From SAR92 clade bacterium (GTDB taxonomy: Bacteria > Pseudomonadota > Gammaproteobacteria > Pseudomonadales > Porticoccaceae), in NCBI GenBank assembly GCA_018607545.1, contig JABBBF010000118.1:1-14828 (forward strand): a stretch of 14,828 nucleotides of DNA, read 5' to 3'. This document shows positions 1 to 8,537 of this stretch, in pieces. The notes below the pieces were generated by a model that saw nothing but the letters and a program-made list of their open reading frames with translations, was not told where the DNA came from and made no database searches. Position numbers and translations under genes: made by a program. Each line of letters starts with the position of its first letter. Position 1 is the stretch's first letter.

Positions 1-1251
1 GTATTGGAGTCATTTAAACGGTCGGAAAGCTTTGAGGGTGGGGCGAATTATTATCGAGGTGGTAGCGGCCCCCAATCTGTATCATTTAGTCGTTTAGAAT
101 CTCCATTGGCAGAGATGTTTATCCACTCTTCGCAAGTCTGCGGTCATGAATACAATGACGACTACAATGCTGAGAAGCAAGAGGGTGTCGCACGTATACA
201 AGCAAGTCAACGACGAGGAAGGAGGTGTTCGACTGCGCGTGCCTTTTTGGCCAAGGCAAGAAAACGAAAAAATCTACAAATAAGAACCGGCTATATGGTT
301 AGTCGTGTCATTATTAATAATGGTCGCGCCGAGGCTGTCGAATGCCTATTCAAAGGGAAGCCAGTAAGCTTTAAATGTAAAAGAGAAATTATCTTAAGTG
401 CTGGTGCGATTGGTTCTCCAAAATTGTTGATGTTATCTGGCATTGGGCCAGCACAGCATCTTCGTGAACACGGAATTAAGGTTGCTGTAGATAGTCCGGA
501 GGTTGGTGAAAATCTTACCGAGCATCCAGCAGTATGGCTTGAAGCAAAAGTCACCATTCCCTCGTTAAATGCAGAAACGCGTCCATTACGTTACCTTATT
601 AACGGTTTAAATTGGATGCTCTTTGGTAAAGGCCCCGCATCCGCTGGTGTTTGTCAGGCGCAGGTATTTTCTCATACAAGATCTAAGTTGGCGGCACCCA
701 ATATGCAGCTGATTTTAAACCCTGTAGGCTGGGTAATGGATCATGAGACTAAAACTTCGGTTATTGATAGACAGAATGGCATCTCGATTGCTGCCGTGGT
801 TTTGCAGCCGAAAGGCCGCGGCCGAATTCGCTTAATCTCTTCTTCTGTTCATGACTCTCCTTTAATTGAGCATGAACTATTGGGCCACCCTGAAGATATG
901 GCACAGCTGGTTGAGGGAGTTCGTCAGATTGTGGATATTTTAAGAGAAAAGCCTATCGCCGATGTTATTGAAAAAATTACCATACCCGCCAATGTCGATG
1001 GGCCTGATAGCCATTACGAGGAACAACTACGTCGCCACGCCTTTCGTGGTGATCATCCTTGCAGTACCTGCAGGATGGGGGGTGATATTGAGTCTGTAGT
1101 AGATCCGAGATTGAAGGTTCGATGTGTTAAAGGTCTGCGCGTGGCTGACGCATCAGTTATGCCAACAATAACCAATGGCAATACTAATGCCCCCACGATA
1201 ATGATTGCTCAGAAAGCCTCGGAAATGATTTTGGAAGACGCAGGGTTTTAA
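1..1251 (+). CDS. GMC-family FAD-dependent oxidoreductase (5' partial)
   Basis: Flavoprotein of the glucose-methanol-choline oxidoreductase family, which oxidises alcohols, sometimes on to acids. The reading frame is open from base 1, so the TTG at base 4 is not a real start. The missing N-terminus would hold the Rossmann FAD-binding GxGxxG. The visible part begins at the family's FKRSE region and carries GMC signature 2, [16 protein letters not shown] (about bases 400-450). Near the C-terminus are HPCSTCRMG, with the expected catalytic His, and GNTNAPT, with the expected Asn partner, followed by the usual helix to the end. Length and motifs of the visible part look intact. It converges with the aldo/keto reductase across only 14 bp. 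Substrate unknown. Given the NRPS with a reductive release domain next door, it may oxidise an alcohol or aldehyde product, but membership in the cluster is inferred from position only. Confidence 0.93.
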   Translation, partial: VLESFKRSESFEGGANYYRGGSGPQSVSFSRLESPLAEMFIHSSQVCGHEYNDDYNAEKQEGVARIQASQRRGRRCSTARAFLAKARKRKNLQIRTGYMVSRVIINNGRAEAVECLFKGKPVSFKCKREIILSAGAIGSPKLLMLSGIGPAQHLREHGIKVAVDSPEVGENLTEHPAVWLEAKVTIPSLNAETRPLRYLINGLNWMLFGKGPASAGVCQAQVFSHTRSKLAAPNMQLILNPVGWVMDHETKTSVIDRQNGISIAAVVLQPKGRGRIRLISSSVHDSPLIEHELLGHPEDMAQLVEGVRQIVDILREKPIADVIEKITIPANVDGPDSHYEEQLRRHAFRGDHPCSTCRMGGDIESVVDPRLKVRCVKGLRVADASVMPTITNGNTNAPTIMIAQKASEMILEDAGF

Positions 1252-1265
1252 TTTATGTTGTACTG

Positions 1266-2207
1266 CTAATCTAGTATGCCGCCAATTTCAGACATTAAAT
1301 CTTTAGTAAACTTTTCTTTGAATTTAAGAGATAAAAGGTTTTCTTTTAATTGCTCAACTGAGGATGCCCCCAAAATAACTGAATTTACATTGCTATTCTG
1401 CATGCACCACGCGATTGAAAGCTGGGCCAGTGAGCAATCCAGCTCCTTTGCAAGGGGCCGTAAAAGATCTATTTTTTCTAGATTTTCCCTGTTTAAAAGA
1501 TCTTTTATCCATGGTTCAAAAGCTTCTCTTCCAGAAAGTGAGGCGGAGTTGTATCTTCCAGCTAATATCCCATAAGCTAAAGGGCTGAAAACGGTCAGGC
1601 CCATGCTGTACTTGTCGTAAAGAGGATGAAATTCCTTTTCGACTTTATCTTTAACCAGCATATTGTATTCGGATTGCTCTGTAGACGGAGGGATGCAGGA
1701 GTACTTTTCTGCGGCCAGATAGGCTTCATTTATTTCTTTTCTACTCCACTCAGATGTACCCCAGTAGAAGGCGAGGCCTGATTTAATAATATGATCCATG
1801 GCCCTTACAGTTTCTTCTATAGGTGTCTCATGATCTTGCCTGTGACAATATAAAACATCAACATATTCCATATCGAGCCGACGTAAAGAGTTTTTTGTAC
1901 CTTCAACGAGATGCTTCCACGATAGGCCTGTGTCATTTTCCTTTTCGTTACCGTCCCCTAGTAATAATTTTGTTGATATAACCAGTTCCTCTCTACGAAA
2001 GTTCTTTGCTATTCGCCCCATTATTGATTCAGATATTCCGCAGTTATATATTTCGGCATTATCAAAGGAATTTATACCATGATCAAAAGCAGTCATCATG
2101 CAGGCTTTTGATTGGCGGAAGTCCATTTTTTCACCAAATGTTAAGTATGAGCCATAGGATAATTCACTTACCTTAATACCCGCACAACCTAGCCTGTTGT
2201 ATTTCAT
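1266..2207 (-). CDS. Aldo/keto reductase, Kv-beta-like (AKR6-type)
   Basis: NAD(P)H-dependent carbonyl reductase with a TIM-barrel fold, 313 residues from the chosen start. The N-terminus MKYNRLGCAGIKVSEL and the stretch YVDVLYCHRQD, followed by TPIEETVRAMDHII and the YWGTSEWS segment, closely resemble the voltage-gated K+ channel beta-subunit group of aldo/keto reductases. The catalytic tetrad is visible: Asp49, Tyr54 (FDNAEIY), Lys80 (STK) and His122 (YCH). I chose the ATG at 2207 because GGAG stands 5 bases upstream and the family homology starts there. A TTG at 2249, overlapping the NRPS stop, is the alternative. The gene follows the NRPS by 38 bp and is probably cotranscribed with it. 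A plausible role is to reduce the aldehyde freed by the R domain to an alcohol; this is inference. A sampled 60-bp stretch has about 37% GC, lower than a stretch sampled in the NRPS. Confidence 0.93.
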   Translation of the reverse strand: MKYNRLGCAGIKVSELSYGSYLTFGEKMDFRQSKACMMTAFDHGINSFDNAEIYNCGISESIMGRIAKNFRREELVISTKLLLGDGNEKENDTGLSWKHLVEGTKNSLRRLDMEYVDVLYCHRQDHETPIEETVRAMDHIIKSGLAFYWGTSEWSRKEINEAYLAAEKYSCIPPSTEQSEYNMLVKDKVEKEFHPLYDKYSMGLTVFSPLAYGILAGRYNSASLSGREAFEPWIKDLLNRENLEKIDLLRPLAKELDCSLAQLSIAWCMQNSNVNSVILGASSVEQLKENLLSLKFKEKFTKDLMSEIGGILD

Positions 2208-2212
2208 TTTAA

Positions 2213-2217
2213 CTCCA
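2213..2217 (-). promoter_or_regulatory. Ribosome binding site for the aldo/keto reductase
   Basis: On the minus strand the sequence TGGAG precedes ATG at 2207 by 5 bases. The upstream TTG at 2249 lies directly on the NRPS stop codon and has no comparable site visible, so this element decides the start. Confidence 0.6.
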
Positions 2218-2245
2218 GATATTTTTTGAATGATATTTTTAATAC

Positions 2246-5200
2246 TCAATGTATAGCTTTTAGAGCCGTTATCGGCGAGGAAATAAACTTACTCTCAACC
2301 AAATACCCCAGATAGGTTTTAAGCAGATCCCGATCGACAACAGGGCAGTCAACCTTTGCTTTAAAGAGTTTATCGAGCATGGGTAAATAGCTATCATCAA
2401 AGTTGAACTCTTCAGAAAAACAGCTTTCTTCTATGCTGGGTTGATCATCTAAATAAAGTCCGGCTAGGGTTTGAAATTCTTTTGATTCGGGATTTTTGGC
2501 CCGACGATCTTTGAGTTTTTTCTGCCATATTGGCAGTGGAACAACCTCAAGGTTATAGCCAAACTCTTCCAAAGCCACTGGTAATTCGCCCCAGTCCATG
2601 GGTCTTGGGCTGACAATATCGAAGCTCTGGTTCACCGACTTAGACTGTTGGAACAATGTCACGATAGCCCTGGCGACAAAGTCGACCGGGGTCAGGGTAG
2701 GGGAGCATATTTGTGCTAACCCATCACCGTTGGGTATGCAGTTGAGCGCGATACAGCCTTTTATTAGCAGACAGATTCGATCTTTGTTATTTGAAATTCC
2801 CTGTTGATCGCCGCTCACCATTCCAAGTCTGTATATGGAGACTGGTATGCCTCTGCGGTTACCCAGTTGAACCATTCTTTCTGCAGCATATTTACTCAAT
2901 GGGTAGCCGAATTCTTTGCCATTGGCGAGACGTTGAAAGTCTTCGGTACTAACGCTGTCGTTGTTCAGTATCGAAATATGACGCACTGACTTGATCTTGT
3001 GGGTGGTGGCCAGCCGCAGTACTTCTCGGGTACCACCGACATTGGCGGCTTTTAGCATGTCGTAGGGGTAGACATGATTAACCCAGGCACCATTGTGAAA
3101 AATAATATCGACACTTCTCGAGAGATAGTCAAAAGCGGCGATGCTCAGGCCGAATTTCTGCTCTGAGAGGTCACCCAGAACCGGCACTATGCGGTTGCTG
3201 AATCCCCTTTGGTAGAGTTTGTATTCAGTGAGCTTTTCGCGGATACGGGCTCGAGCCTGTACTGGAGAGTCTGCTCTTATCAAGCAGTAGATGCGGGCTT
3301 TAGTTTGACCGAGAAGCTCTTTGAGCAGAAAGGCGCCGACAAAGCCAGTGCATCCGGTCAAGAATATACCGCTTGGGTTTCTTAGGTCTGCCCATGGCTG
3401 CGCGCCTATATTGATACTGCGATCCAGTGCAATTTCGCTATCCAGTTTGATCAGCTTCGCTGACTTTTTGGCACTTTCTAACAGTTTGTTTAAACGGCTT
3501 ATAGTTCGCTGTTCAAAGAGGTCTTTAACCTCTATATCCAGGCTATTTTTGCTACACAGCGAGATTACCCGCATCACCGAGATAGAATTGCCCCCGAGAT
3601 CAAAGAAGTCGTGGTCGATGCTGATATTTTTTGCTGGCAGCGCGAGCACATTGGACCAAATGGCTACTAGCTGCTTTTCAATTGCTGTGCGCGGTTTAAT
3701 AAAGTCATTTGATTCGAGCAGATAGGTACTTGGAAACGGCAGCGCTTTGCGATCCACTTTGCCATTGTTGTTTATCGGCAGTTGATCCAGTGGGATAAAG
3801 ATCGAGGGGATCATGTAGTTTGGCAATACGGATTTTAAGTCGCCACGCAGCTGTTCAATACCGATGCTGCCCTTTTTGGCCACGACATAGGCGGTCAGGA
3901 AGTGGTTGCTGCCGCTCTTATCACGGCTGTGGGCAATAACTACAGCTTCGCTAATATAGGGCAGAGCATCAATAACGGTTTCAATTTCGCCTATCTCTAT
4001 CCTGTAGCCACGAATTTTTATCTGGTTATCAATGCGACCACAGAAATCGATACTGCCGTTTTCCTTGTAGCGGGCAAGGTCACCACTTTTGTAAAGTCGT
4101 TGCCCTGGCTCTTTGCTAAAGGGGTTGGGGATAAACTTTTCAGCAGTGAGTGCCGGCCGGTGCATATAGTTGCGGGCCAAACCATCGCCGCCGATATACA
4201 GTTCACCCGCCACACCTACGGGTACAGGATTACACCGGCTATCCAGGATATAAGTGGTGGTGTTGCTTATTGGTCGGCCAATGGAAACGGCATTCAGGTT
4301 GTCGATGGTTGTCTTATCAATCGGTTCGAAGGTAGTAAATGTGGTGTTCTCTGTGGGGCCGTAGGCATTGACAAATAATGTGTTCGGGCAGTGTTTTTGT
4401 GCTCGTTTAATATGTTCGACAGAGAGGGTTTCGCCACCGGTGATTACAAAAGGTACGGTTCTCATGCTGCTGGGTTGCTCGTCTACCAGCATATTAAATA
4501 GCGAGGTGGTTAAAAACAATGTGTCTATATTTTGCTCGCGAATTATATTTTCGATGCCTATCGCTGACAGGGTTGGCTCCGGGTAGATAACTAATTTGGC
4601 GCCATTGAGCAGTGTCGCCCAAATCTCAAAGGTTGCTGCATCGAAGGAGATAGATGATGCATGCAGCACACTTTTTATTGGACGCAATTTTAGGTAGCGA
4701 TTGTTTTTAGCCAGCCTGGCCACTGCTCTATGGGGAATGGCGACGCCTTTGGGCATGCCGGTCGAGCCGGAGGTGTAATTGATATAGGCAAGATTATCTG
4801 CCCCTGTGGTAGTACAGGGTGCGCTGAGGGGATAGCCTTCAAGTTTTTGCCATTCGCTGTCGAGGCTCAAGGTGACCAGCTCGGTATTATCAAAAACAGC
4901 ATTTGCCAGGCTCTGCTGGGTGAGTAGCAGTTGAATATTACTGCTGTTGATCAGGTAGTTGATACGCTGTAGGGGATAGTTGGTGTCTATGGGTACATAG
5001 CAGCCACCAGCTTTGAGTATAGCGAGAATGCCAATCAGCATATCTGCACTGCGCTGCAGATATAAACCGATCGGCATATCCGGGGAAATTCCCTGGCCAA
5101 TTAAATAGTGGGCGAGCTGGTTGGCCATAATATCCAGCTCATGGTATTTCATTACCTGATCTTGATAGACCAGGGCGACGGCATTGGGTTGCAGTGCGGC

Positions 5201-6667
5201 CTGCTGCTCAAATAGTTGGTGAATACATTGATCTTGTGGATAGCTGGTTGCCGTGTTATTCCAGTCACTAATCAGGGTTTTGCGCTCCCGCTGGCTGAGC
5301 ATGCATAGTTCGCCAATGCACTGTTGGGGATTTTCGACAGCGGACTGCAGTAGAACTTCAAAGTGGTTGGCCATGCGTTTTATGGTTGCCTGGTCAAATA
5401 GATCACTGTTGTATTCGAAGTGTCCTTTTAACTGGTCGTCGATTATTTCCACTGACAGAGTCAGTTCAAATTTTGCCACGCCCATAGAGCGAGAGGTGGC
5501 TGATTCGGTGGGTTGACCGGCCAGCTGGTTATCTTCGAGGGCGATACTGTCGAATACCAGTGCCGCTTGAATGGGGTTGGCATCTGCAGCTATCACTCCC
5601 TTGTCTCTTAAGCTGTCGACTAATTTCCCAAAGGGTACCGGCTGCTTATAAAAAGCTTCGTTGCTAAGTTTATCGAGAGCGGTTAAGAAATCGCTAAATA
5701 ATAATTCTGGGCTGATGGTTGAGCGCAGCAGGGCGGTTTCGGCAAAGAAACCAAGCAGTTCGCTGCAGTTGTTGCCGTTGCGGTTGGCGACGATGGTGCC
5801 AACGACTATATCTCGCTGTCTGCTGTAGCGCATCAGCAAGCTTTTATAGGCGGCAAGTACCACAATAAAAGGCGACACACGCTGTTTCCAGCTGGTGCTA
5901 ATCATCGACTGGGTGACTTTTGTGGAGAGTTCTATCGATTGCCAGGCACCAAAGGAGCGGCGTACCAATGGCCTATTGTGGTCGATTGGCAGGTCTAATA
6001 CAGGTGGCAGGCCCTCTAGCTCTTTTACCCAGTACGCAAGTCGTCGCTTTAGAGTTTTGCTTTGCAGCCAGTCTTTTTCCTGCAGGGCATAGTCGCGCAA
6101 CTGGAATGGCAGGGGTTCGGCAGACTGGTTATTTTGATCGTTCTGTTGTTGGTAGAGCTGGTTGATCTCTTTAAGCAGTATCACCGCTGCGCGGCCATCC
6201 ATAATGATATGGTGAAAGGAAAATAAAAATAGTTGTTTGTTATCGGGCAGTTGCAGAACAGCGACGCGAAATAATGGGCCTGTAGCAAGATCGTAGATGG
6301 CCTGTCCTTGCTCAAGGCAATGGTCATTGATCAGTTTTTCCAGAGCCTGTTTATTACAGTTTTTACTGCCAACCTGAATAACCGGGATTGAAACCGAAAA
6401 GGGTGTCAGCGCTATTTGCTGTAGTTGCTCTTGTTTATTGAGCTGAAACACTGTGCGCAGCGCTTCATGGCGTTGCACTATGGTTTCAAGGATCTTTTCG
6501 AGAGCTTTAATCTGCAGTTTTCCATAGATCAGAACTTCAACTTGCTCGTTGTAGCTGTAGGCAGGTTGTTGCAGGTTGCACTGATACCAGAGCCGCTGCT
6601 GTGCATTTGATGCGATTGCTGATGTGGTTTTTGCTTTTGTAGCTTTCAGTTTTTTCGCTGTTGCCAT
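2246..6667 (-). CDS. NRPS module, C-A-T-R, with reductive release
   Basis: Single-module nonribosomal peptide synthetase of 1473 residues. Domains in order: condensation (about 20-460) opening with SNAQQRLW and carrying HHIIMDG at 152-158; adenylation (about 475-995) with YTSGSTGMPKG at 631-641, NAYGPTE and KIRGYRIE; thiolation with DLGGNSI, where Ser1028 is the phosphopantetheine site; thioester reductase (about 1095-1460) with the NAD(P) motif TGCTGFVG at 1104-1111 and Tyr1255-xxx-Lys1259. Read against GrsA, the specificity residues are D-A-F-F-I-G-A-T-F-K, close to published Val and Ile codes, so a branched-chain amino acid is my prediction. There is no upstream module, so the C domain must accept its donor from another protein, most likely the free carrier protein encoded divergently. 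The expected catalytic Thr of the reductase is Ile1233. ATG at 6667 has AGGGAAG just upstream. Confidence 0.97.
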   Translation of the reverse strand: MATAKKLKATKAKTTSAIASNAQQRLWYQCNLQQPAYSYNEQVEVLIYGKLQIKALEKILETIVQRHEALRTVFQLNKQEQLQQIALTPFSVSIPVIQVGSKNCNKQALEKLINDHCLEQGQAIYDLATGPLFRVAVLQLPDNKQLFLFSFHHIIMDGRAAVILLKEINQLYQQQNDQNNQSAEPLPFQLRDYALQEKDWLQSKTLKRRLAYWVKELEGLPPVLDLPIDHNRPLVRRSFGAWQSIELSTKVTQSMISTSWKQRVSPFIVVLAAYKSLLMRYSRQRDIVVGTIVANRNGNNCSELLGFFAETALLRSTISPELLFSDFLTALDKLSNEAFYKQPVPFGKLVDSLRDKGVIAADANPIQAALVFDSIALEDNQLAGQPTESATSRSMGVAKFELTLSVEIIDDQLKGHFEYNSDLFDQATIKRMANHFEVLLQSAVENPQQCIGELCMLSQRERKTLISDWNNTATSYPQDQCIHQLFEQQAALQPNAVALVYQDQVMKYHELDIMANQLAHYLIGQGISPDMPIGLYLQRSADMLIGILAILKAGGCYVPIDTNYPLQRINYLINSSNIQLLLTQQSLANAVFDNTELVTLSLDSEWQKLEGYPLSAPCTTTGADNLAYINYTSGSTGMPKGVAIPHRAVARLAKNNRYLKLRPIKSVLHASSISFDAATFEIWATLLNGAKLVIYPEPTLSAIGIENIIREQNIDTLFLTTSLFNMLVDEQPSSMRTVPFVITGGETLSVEHIKRAQKHCPNTLFVNAYGPTENTTFTTFEPIDKTTIDNLNAVSIGRPISNTTTYILDSRCNPVPVGVAGELYIGGDGLARNYMHRPALTAEKFIPNPFSKEPGQRLYKSGDLARYKENGSIDFCGRIDNQIKIRGYRIEIGEIETVIDALPYISEAVVIAHSRDKSGSNHFLTAYVVAKKGSIGIEQLRGDLKSVLPNYMIPSIFIPLDQLPINNNGKVDRKALPFPSTYLLESNDFIKPRTAIEKQLVAIWSNVLALPAKNISIDHDFFDLGGNSISVMRVISLCSKNSLDIEVKDLFEQRTISRLNKLLESAKKSAKLIKLDSEIALDRSINIGAQPWADLRNPSGIFLTGCTGFVGAFLLKELLGQTKARIYCLIRADSPVQARARIREKLTEYKLYQRGFSNRIVPVLGDLSEQKFGLSIAAFDYLSRSVDIIFHNGAWVNHVYPYDMLKAANVGGTREVLRLATTHKIKSVRHISILNNDSVSTEDFQRLANGKEFGYPLSKYAAERMVQLGNRRGIPVSIYRLGMVSGDQQGISNNKDRICLLIKGCIALNCIPNGDGLAQICSPTLTPVDFVARAIVTLFQQSKSVNQSFDIVSPRPMDWGELPVALEEFGYNLEVVPLPIWQKKLKDRRAKNPESKEFQTLAGLYLDDQPSIEESCFSEEFNFDDSYLPMLDKLFKAKVDCPVVDRDLLKTYLGYLVESKFISSPITALKAIH

Positions 6668-6795
6668 TCTAACTTCCCTGTATGCAAGCCGAGTGAGTTG
6701 CTGTTGTTGGGTTGCATACTAGGTAGGGCGTATTTTGCGTACAAACTATATAGATAGAATATATTTAAGGTCTCTGGAAAAATCCCCGGCAAATG

Positions 6796-6830
6796 TTTAA
6801 CAAATAATCAACATATATTGATTGTTAGAA
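6796..6830. promoter_or_regulatory. Imperfect palindrome, candidate operator
   Basis: AATCAA (6806-6811) and TTGATT (6818-6823) are perfect inverted arms around a 6-bp centre, CATATA. Outside them the flanks TTTAACA and GTTAGAAA continue the dyad imperfectly. The site lies midway between the two divergent biosynthetic genes, where one regulator could control both. No regulator is identified for it; the GntR protein encoded at 12939 is one candidate. Confidence 0.35.
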
Positions 6831-6872
6831 AACCATCAATTCCTAAACTTCAGTCTCGTTAAATCGAGTATT

Positions 6873-6882
6873 AAAGGAGAGG
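6873..6882 (+). promoter_or_regulatory. Ribosome binding site for the stand-alone A domain
   Basis: AAAGGAGAGG lies 5 to 8 bases before GTG at 6888, an almost ideal Shine-Dalgarno. It fixes the start at this GTG and not at the in-frame TTG at 6822, whose added 22 residues have no family resemblance. Confidence 0.75.
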
Positions 6883-6887
6883 TATTT

Positions 6888-8519
6888 GTGGCTCAGTTAA
6901 AGGATTACCTAAAGCGGTCTCGGGATAGATATCCCCAGAAGACCGCCTTGGAAATTGCCGATGAAATTTTCAGCTACGAGAGAGTTTATAACCTGGCATC
7001 AAGTTTTTCCGCAGGGTTAACAGAGTTAAAAATAGGTCGGGAAGCAAAGGTGGCGATCTGGCTACCTAAATCACCGGAGGCCTATATCAGTATATTTGGC
7101 GCTGCTGAGCATGGCTCGGCATTTATACCAATTGATATTTCCATGCCTGCCGAGCGGGTTAACTATATTCTCAACGATTCCAGAGCCGATGTTTTAATCT
7201 GCCGCGCTGCGGATTACAGCGCTGCGTTTGAGTCCAGGCTGGGCTCGGTCAAGCTGGTTATTCTGGTCGGTGAAGAGAGCAGTTCGCCGGTTTATCCGCG
7301 CTGTCATTATTTGCGCTGGATGTCGTTTATTTCCTCAGAGTATGAGCAGGAGCAGTTGGCGAGAAAGCGATCGAATGGCTCTCAGATCTCGACTGTGGCG
7401 CTGTTTTCCGAAGAGGATGCGGCTTATATTTTTTATACCTCGGGCAGTACTGGTACTCCCAAAGGCGTGGTGATTAGTCATCGTGCAGCCTGTGCATTTA
7501 TTGATTGGGCGGTCTCTTGCACCGAGTTAAGCTGTGTCGATCGAGTGGCAAACCAGGCTTCCCTGGGCTTTGATATATCGACGTTTGATATATTTGCCAC
7601 CCTCGATTCCGGGGCAACTCTGGTTTCGGTTCCCGATTGGCCGATTGGTTCGGGCTATCCCTTTGCTCGCTATATAGAAGAGCAGCGTATAACGGTCTGG
7701 CAGTCGGTGCCGACAATATTGGTGAAGATTTCAGAATCCCAACTCAAGACTCTATTTAATCTTTCCAGTTTGCGGGTGGTGATATTTACCGGCGAGCCTT
7801 TCTATAAAAATGATCTGGTTGAATTCCAGCAATATGTGCGCGGCGCGCGGCTGTTTTGCTGGTTTGGTTCCACAGAGTTAAATAGCTGTATTAGCCACCT
7901 GGTAACTGCGGATGACCTGGCCAGTGAAGATCCTCTGCCGATCGGCAGACCCTGTTCCTTTGCAAAGGCTAAGCTGGTCTGTGATTTTGGCAGCCCTATT
8001 GGTGAGCTGTTTGTCGCCGGAGAATCTGTGATGTCGGGTTATATGAAAAACGGCGAAGTTTGCCGGGATAAATTTGTTCAGGGCCTTGATAAGCAGGATA
8101 TTTACTACCCAACCGGCGATCTAGTCAGCGAAAAAGCGGGCCTGCTTGTCTATCACAGTCGCTGTGATTCGATGATCAAGCGCAATGGCTATCGTATTGA
8201 GCTCGGCGAGATCGAAAATAATGTTCTCAGCCACAGTGGTGTAGTTGAAACTGCCTGCGTTTATACGGATAAGGTAATCGTTGTATTTGTGGTGCCCTAT
8301 GCCAATAACCTGGTGGTCAGTGAATCAGTTTTGCGGGCGGGGCTTGCGGCAAAGATTCCCGTTTATATGCGCCCCGACAAAATTATCTTTGTTGAGCATT
8401 TGCCGAAGACGCTGCGAGGAAAGGTGGATCGCAGGAAATTGCAGCAGTTGTACAAGGAGATTTTGCTGGAGCAACTGGCCAGTGAAAAGTCATTATCAGG
8501 CGTTGCATCGCAAGCATAA
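6888..8519 (+). CDS. Stand-alone amino acid adenylation enzyme
   Basis: ANL-superfamily adenylating enzyme of 543 residues. It activates a carboxylic acid with ATP and passes it to a carrier protein thiol. Visible motifs: YTSGSTGTPKG at 183-193, FDISTFDIF, WFGSTEL in place of YGPTE, YPTGDL, and KRNGYRIELGEIE with Asn where modular NRPS A domains usually have Arg. The catalytic Lys is Lys512 in GKVDR. There is no condensation or carrier domain. The KxNGYR form and the SxC pattern after GSTEL resemble free-standing enzymes such as DltA and the prolyl-AMP ligases PltF and RedM. Specificity residues by alignment with GrsA are D-I-F-Q-I-T-W-S-C-K. The first Asp argues for an alpha-amino acid, but I know of no matching code. 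The partner carrier gene follows after 18 bp, so the pair probably forms the loading module for the C-A-T-R NRPS. Confidence 0.93.
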   Translation: MAQLKDYLKRSRDRYPQKTALEIADEIFSYERVYNLASSFSAGLTELKIGREAKVAIWLPKSPEAYISIFGAAEHGSAFIPIDISMPAERVNYILNDSRADVLICRAADYSAAFESRLGSVKLVILVGEESSSPVYPRCHYLRWMSFISSEYEQEQLARKRSNGSQISTVALFSEEDAAYIFYTSGSTGTPKGVVISHRAACAFIDWAVSCTELSCVDRVANQASLGFDISTFDIFATLDSGATLVSVPDWPIGSGYPFARYIEEQRITVWQSVPTILVKISESQLKTLFNLSSLRVVIFTGEPFYKNDLVEFQQYVRGARLFCWFGSTELNSCISHLVTADDLASEDPLPIGRPCSFAKAKLVCDFGSPIGELFVAGESVMSGYMKNGEVCRDKFVQGLDKQDIYYPTGDLVSEKAGLLVYHSRCDSMIKRNGYRIELGEIENNVLSHSGVVETACVYTDKVIVVFVVPYANNLVVSESVLRAGLAAKIPVYMRPDKIIFVEHLPKTLRGKVDRRKLQQLYKEILLEQLASEKSLSGVASQA

Positions 8520-8537
8520 AACAGGGAGTCCCAAGGT

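Larger units (their letters stand above)
6668..6887. promoter_or_regulatory. Divergent promoter region of the NRPS and A-domain genes
   Basis: This 220-bp AT-rich gap separates the NRPS (leftward) from the adenylation gene (rightward) and must hold both promoters unless they lie further upstream. It contains a small palindrome TTTG-CGTA-CAAA at 6734-6745 and a longer imperfect one at 6796-6830, listed separately. I found several A/T-rich hexamers such as TAGAAT and TATATT but no well-spaced -35/-10 pair on either strand, so I do not place a promoter. Confidence 0.5.

Noticed and set aside
3902..4378. A 158-codon plus-strand reading frame inside the NRPS
   Set aside because: It is antisense to the adenylation domain, has no recognisable protein features and reflects the codon pattern of the real gene.
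6822..6887. A longer N-terminus for the adenylation enzyme, starting at TTG 6822
   Set aside because: No Shine-Dalgarno and no family resemblance; the GTG at 6888 has AAAGGAGAGG just upstream.
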